NCBI RefSeq assembly: GCF_023544665.1
Contig: NZ_JAMJFL010000013.1
Location: 1-64,000, forward strand
DNA: 64,000 nucleotides
From: Streptomyces sp. YS415
GTDB lineage: Bacteria > Actinomycetota > Actinomycetes > Streptomycetales > Streptomycetaceae
Direction: 5' to 3'
The translations under genes were made by a program, and so were the position numbers. Positions 60,608 to 64,000 of this stretch are shown here, piece by piece. Each line of letters starts with the position of its first letter. Within the stretch, counting starts at the first letter, position 1. The notes under the pieces were generated by a model. The model saw nothing but the letters and a program-made list of their open reading frames with translations, was not told where the DNA came from and ran no database searches.

Positions 60608-62131
60608 ATGCGCAGCCCCCTGTCAACTCTGCTCGCCGGCACCCTGCTTGCCGCGCTCGGCTTCGGCCTCGCCCCTGCCCCCGCACTCGCCGCCGTCCCC
60701 GCGCCCGACCGCGCGGCCAGCGTTCAGATCGCCGCCTCTCCGCAATGGCAGCCGCAGACCTCGTACACCGTGGGCACACGGGTGTCCTACGGCGGCAAGG
60801 AGTACGAATGCCTGCAGAGCCACACGTCCCTGACCGGCTGGGAGCCCTCCACCACCCCCGCTCTGTGGAAGGCGCTGGGTGACAGCGGCGGCGGCGACAC
60901 CACCGCTCCCTCGGCCCCGACCGGTCTGCGCGCCACCGGCACTACGACCTCCAGCGTGTCCCTGGCCTGGAGCGCCGCCACCGACAATGTAGGAGTGACC
61001 AGCTACGCGGTGTACCGCGACGGCGCCCAGGTCGCCACGACAAGCGGCACCTCGTACACCGTCGGCAGCCTGGCGTCGAGCACGGCGTACACCTTCACCG
61101 TCCGTGCCCGCGACGCGGCGGGCAACGTCTCGCCGGCGTCCAGCGCCGTCTCCGCCACCACTCCGGACAGCGGCACCACTCCGCCGGGCACCACGCCCGC
61201 CGCGATCAACGGCCGGCTCAAGGTGTGCGGTGTGAAACTGTGCAACCAGTACGGCAAGCCGGTCCAGTTGCGCGGCATGAGCAGCCACGGTCTCCAGTGG
61301 TACGGCCAATGCCTGACCGATGGCTCCCTGGACGCTCTCGCCACCGACTGGAATGCCGACGTCCTGCGCATCTCCCTCTATGTCCAGGAGGGCGGCTACG
61401 AGACCAACCCGAGGATGTTCACCGACCGGGTGCACCAACTCATCGAGATGGCCACGGCCCGCGGCATGTACGCCCTCGTCGACTGGCACCAGCTCACCCC
61501 CGGCGACCCCAACCACAACCTGTCCCGCGCCAAGACGTTCTTCACCGAGATCGCCCAGCGTCACCGCGGCAAGACCAACCTGCTCTACGACATCGCCAAC
61601 GAACCCAACAATGTCAGCTGGACGCGCATCAAGTCCTACGCCGAGCAGCTCATCCCCGTGATCCGTGCCCAGGACCCCGCCACCCCGATTCTCATCGGCA
61701 CACACGGATGGGGCTCCCTCGGAATCTCCGACGGCCGCAACGAGACCGACATCATCAACAACCCGGTCCAGGCGACCAACATCATGTACACGTTCCACTT
61801 CTACGCGGCCTCACACGGCCAGGAGTACCTGGACGCGCTCAACCGGGCCTCGGACCGTCTCCCCATCTTCGTCACCGAGTTCGGCACCCAGGAAGCCTCC
61901 GGTGACGGCCCGAACAACTTCACCCGCACCCAGCAGTATCTCGACCTGATGGCCACGAAGAAGATCAGCTGGGTCAACTGGAACTTCTCCGACGACGAAC
62001 GCTCCGGCGCCGTGTACAAGCCCGGCACCTGCAACAGCAATGGCCCCTGGGCCGGCACCGTCTCCCTGAAGCCGGCCGGCGTCTGGATCCGCGACCGAAT
62101 CCGTACCCCGGACTCCTTCCCCACGACCTGA
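60608..62131 (+). CDS. Secreted GH5 endoglucanase with CBM5/12 and FN3 domains
   Basis: This gene encodes 507 residues. Domains in order: a Sec signal peptide (TLLAGTLLAALGFGLAPAPA, cleaved near ALA), a CBM5/12 module (QWQPQTSYTVGTRVSYGGKE, binding chitin or cellulose), a fibronectin type III domain (APTGLRATGTTTSSVSLAWS), a short Pro/Thr linker and a GH5 catalytic domain from about residue 200. The acid/base Glu332 is in DIANEPNN and the nucleophile Glu424 in FVTEFGTQ. The enzyme should cut cellulose or related beta-1,4-glucans outside the cell. AGGAGG precedes ATG 60608. Cello-oligosaccharides from such enzymes are the natural inducers of CebR-controlled genes, a link to the operator at 56592. 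Confidence 0.93.
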   Translation: MRSPLSTLLAGTLLAALGFGLAPAPALAAVPAPDRAASVQIAASPQWQPQTSYTVGTRVSYGGKEYECLQSHTSLTGWEPSTTPALWKALGDSGGGDTTAPSAPTGLRATGTTTSSVSLAWSAATDNVGVTSYAVYRDGAQVATTSGTSYTVGSLASSTAYTFTVRARDAAGNVSPASSAVSATTPDSGTTPPGTTPAAINGRLKVCGVKLCNQYGKPVQLRGMSSHGLQWYGQCLTDGSLDALATDWNADVLRISLYVQEGGYETNPRMFTDRVHQLIEMATARGMYALVDWHQLTPGDPNHNLSRAKTFFTEIAQRHRGKTNLLYDIANEPNNVSWTRIKSYAEQLIPVIRAQDPATPILIGTHGWGSLGISDGRNETDIINNPVQATNIMYTFHFYAASHGQEYLDALNRASDRLPIFVTEFGTQEASGDGPNNFTRTQQYLDLMATKKISWVNWNFSDDERSGAVYKPGTCNSNGPWAGTVSLKPAGVWIRDRIRTPDSFPTT

Positions 62132-62168
62132 ACCCGCACCACTCCGCACGACACCACACGCACGGACC

Positions 62169-62198
62169 CCGCCGGAGACCCAACCAGGTCTCCGGCGG
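62169..62198 (+). terminator. Terminator of the endoglucanase gene
   Basis: CCGCCGGAGACC and GGTCTCCGGCGG pair perfectly over 12 bases with a six-base loop, starting 38 bases after the cellulase stop. Confidence 0.85.
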
Positions 62199-62502
62199 CG
62201 GTCTGGGAACAACGGCGCAACGGCTCAGCAGACTGCGCATCGCTGGCATACGGTCCGTCACGAGCCACAACGGGGGGTGGGGCCGCTGTAGGTCTCCTCC
62301 GGCGCGTGCTGACTTCCTCCAGCTGACGAGCCGTCTCGCCAAGATCGGCATCGGTGCCCTGGGCTCTCTGTCCAGCGAGGACACCCCGCAATGGTCGGCC
62401 ACCGCAACGGGATTGCCGCCGAGGTCGACGGAACCTTGAGCCCCTATACCCCTGGAGATCGCGCGCCCGGTGACCAGCACTCAGACGGATACAAGAAGCT
62501 GG
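62199..62502. other. Intergenic stretch without a supported gene
   Basis: About 300 bases lie between the cellulase terminator and the 3' end of the TetR gene. No supported gene, repeat or signal is seen. Confidence 0.4.
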
Positions 62503-63132
62503 TCACGCAAGACCTCCCTCACCCCGCAGGTACGCCCCCGCGCGCGCTGCGGCAGCGGCGGCCTCGGCAGCCTGGTCCGCGGCGGCTTCGTCGAGACGGT
62601 CGCCCGTGGTCAGCAGCCGGTAATAGAGGGGGGCGGAGACCGCACGGATGACCTCGTGGGCATCGGTGCCCTCAGGCACCTCGCCCCGCTCGATGGCTTG
62701 CTGGACGCAGGGCGCCCACTCCTTGACGCGGATGTCGTAGAAGCGGTGCAGGGCCTCAGCTGTCCTGGCCTCGCAAGTGGCGGCGGCGATCACCGCCTTG
62801 AACAGGGCTCCTTGCCGCGGGTCGGCCAAGGTGCGCTGCACGAGCCGGGCGTTGGCCTTGAGATCGCCGAGCAGCGAGCCGGTCTCGGTACGCGGCAGTG
62901 ACTGCTCGGCCATGTCCACGAGCAAGTCAGCCACCAAGCTGGTCACCGTGCCCCAGCGGCGGTAGACGGTGGTCTTGCCCACCTCGGCGCGGCGCGCGAT
63001 GTCGGCGAGGTCCAAGTAAGCAAAGCCGTGCTCTGCCAGCGCGTCCCCAGCCGCTTGCAGCACCGCCGACCGCACCCGTGCCGTGCGCCCTCCAGGACGG
63101 ATGGTCCCCGGATCGGCCCCCTCAGAACCCAT
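62503..63132 (-). CDS. TetR family transcriptional repressor
   Basis: This gene encodes 209 residues. The helix-turn-helix is in AEHGFAYLDLADIARRAEVG and KTTVYRRWGTVTSLVADLL. The C-terminal part (TetR_C, with APLYYRLLTTGDRLDEAAAD) is of the group that usually controls an adjacent oxidoreductase or transporter. It is divergent from an aldo/keto reductase gene, with two related sequence repeats between them, and most likely represses that gene and itself. Confidence 0.92.
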   Translation of the reverse strand: MGSEGADPGTIRPGGRTARVRSAVLQAAGDALAEHGFAYLDLADIARRAEVGKTTVYRRWGTVTSLVADLLVDMAEQSLPRTETGSLLGDLKANARLVQRTLADPRQGALFKAVIAAATCEARTAEALHRFYDIRVKEWAPCVQQAIERGEVPEGTDAHEVIRAVSAPLYYRLLTTGDRLDEAAADQAAEAAAAAARAGAYLRGEGGLA

Positions 63133-63153
63133 AACGGGACTCCAGTTTCATTA
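63133..63153. promoter_or_regulatory. TetR operator candidate 1
   Basis: AACGGGACTCCAGTTTCATTA begins immediately next to the TetR start codon. Its first 15 bases form an inverted repeat (AAC-GGA-TCC-GTT with spacers). A near copy occurs 54 bases further on. Confidence 0.5.
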
Positions 63154-63186
63154 ATCGCCCACACCTGCTACGTTGGACACCACACT

Positions 63187-63207
63187 AACGGAACTCCAGA
63201 ACCATTA
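63187..63207. promoter_or_regulatory. TetR operator candidate 2
   Basis: AACGGAACTCCAGAACCATTA matches candidate 1 in 17 of 21 positions. It lies 30 bases before the aldo/keto reductase start, suited to block its promoter. Confidence 0.5.
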
Positions 63208-63236
63208 GCCAGTGACGCAGCGAGAGAGGAACAACC

Positions 63237-64000
63237 ATGGAGTACAGGCGGCTGGGCGCATCCGGCCTCAAGGTCCCCGCGCTGAGCTTCGGCGCCGGCA
63301 CCTTCGGCGGCCAGGGACCGCTGTTCGGCGCCTGGGGCACCACCGATGCGCACGAGGCACGCCGCCTCGTCGACATCTGCCTGGACGCCGGGATCACCAT
63401 GTTCGACACCGCCGACGTGTACTCCGGCGGTGCCTCCGAGGAGGTACTGGGCGAAGCCATCAAAGGCCGCAGGGACCGAGTGATCGTGTCCACCAAGACC
63501 AGCCTGCCCATGGGCGACGGACCAGGCGATGCGGGCTCCTCCCGCTCGCGTCTGATCACCGCATGCGAGGACGCCCTGCGGCGGCTCGGCACCGACTACC
63601 TCGACCTGTTCCAACTGCACGCTTTCGACGCCGGCACGCCGATCGAGGAAGTCCTGTCCACACTCGACGATCTCGTACGAGCAGGAAAGGTCCGCTACCT
63701 CGGCATCTCGAACTTCTCCGGATGGCAGGCCATGAAGTCCCTCTCGATCGCGGAGAGGTACGGCCACCCGCGCTATGTCGCGCATCAGGTCTACTACTCC
63801 CTCATCGGCCGCGACTACGAATGGGAACTGATGCCCCTCGGACTGGATCAGGGTCTCGGAGCCCTCGTCTGGAGCCCCCTCGGCTGGGGACGGCTCACCG
63901 GCAAAGTCCGCCGCAACCAGCCCTTGCCGGCCAATAGCCGACTGCACGACACCGCGGACTACGGCCCGCCGGTCGAGGATGAACACCTCTACCGCGTGGT
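63237..64000 (+). CDS. Aldo/keto reductase (C-terminus cut by window end)
   Basis: At least 254 residues are encoded from ATG 63237, with GAGAGGA upstream. The TIM-barrel start MEYRRLGASGLKVPALSFGA and the catalytic Asp-Tyr pair in MFDTADVYSGGASEEVLGEA are typical, as are the Lys in IVSTKTS and the His in DLFQLHAFD. GISNFSGWQ and QVYYSLIGRDYE mark later family blocks. The enzyme reduces aldehydes or ketones with NADPH. The divergent TetR gene probably regulates it. The C-terminal part lies outside the window. Confidence 0.92.
   Translation, partial: MEYRRLGASGLKVPALSFGAGTFGGQGPLFGAWGTTDAHEARRLVDICLDAGITMFDTADVYSGGASEEVLGEAIKGRRDRVIVSTKTSLPMGDGPGDAGSSRSRLITACEDALRRLGTDYLDLFQLHAFDAGTPIEEVLSTLDDLVRAGKVRYLGISNFSGWQAMKSLSIAERYGHPRYVAHQVYYSLIGRDYEWELMPLGLDQGLGALVWSPLGWGRLTGKVRRNQPLPANSRLHDTADYGPPVEDEHLYRV

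Overview
The window is very GC-rich actinobacterial DNA, most likely from a Streptomyces. This rests on the codon bias, frequent GTG and TTG starts, long translationally coupled operons, PAS-LuxR, LysR, AraC and TetR regulators, secreted carbohydrate-active enzymes and a nonribosomal peptide cluster. I see no rRNA, tRNA or CRISPR array. Relics of several insertion sequences (IS701-like, IS630, IS5 types) mark it as a heavily rearranged accessory region, possibly a chromosome arm.

Layout. 1-677 is the C-terminal part of a PAS-LuxR regulator. 678-2285 is mostly non-coding and holds decayed pieces (an Abi-like fragment and the C-terminus of a transposase). 2286-6634 is a compact five-gene set on the + strand: a Cys-rich small protein, an unknown protein, a caspase-like protease with a His-rich tail, a small protein that repeats that tail, and an HExxH protein resembling peptide beta-hydroxylases. 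I consider this the best candidate for an undescribed system. 7038-8805 has a LysR regulator and two tandem 42-residue secreted peptides ending in a near-identical TVACCGG module. A small membrane protein follows.

10594-29233 is an 18.6 kb minus-strand operon of six mostly giant genes with overlapping or closely spaced joints: an HExxH metallopeptidase, a DUF6603-like protein ending in kelch repeats, a second kelch protein, and three large proteins I cannot name. IS relics lie at both ends. 29.6-38.2 kb carries a SGNH hydrolase/cupin pair, an AraC regulator, a broken VOC gene, a TetR/MFS pair with two visible operators, a DnaQ-like exonuclease and more transposase debris.

38314-56405 is a minus-strand biosynthetic operon read in this order: stand-alone carrier protein, two glycosyltransferases, a fused E1 alpha-beta and an E2 of 2-oxoacid dehydrogenase type, a condensation-carrier protein, a C-A-T module, and a C-A-T-TE module fused to an MFS exporter. 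The E1/E2 pair suggests a glycolyl starter unit as in naphthyridinomycin biosynthesis. The last module should activate serine, and its thioesterase carries Cys instead of Ser as nucleophile. A perfect CebR-type operator lies in the leader of this operon, which would tie it to cello-oligosaccharides. 57.0-64.0 kb contains an SDR, an ECF sigma factor with a SnoaL-like tail, a secreted polysaccharide lyase-like protein with an operator-like palindrome, a CBM35 relic, a GH5 endoglucanase, and a divergent TetR/aldo-keto reductase pair cut by the window end.
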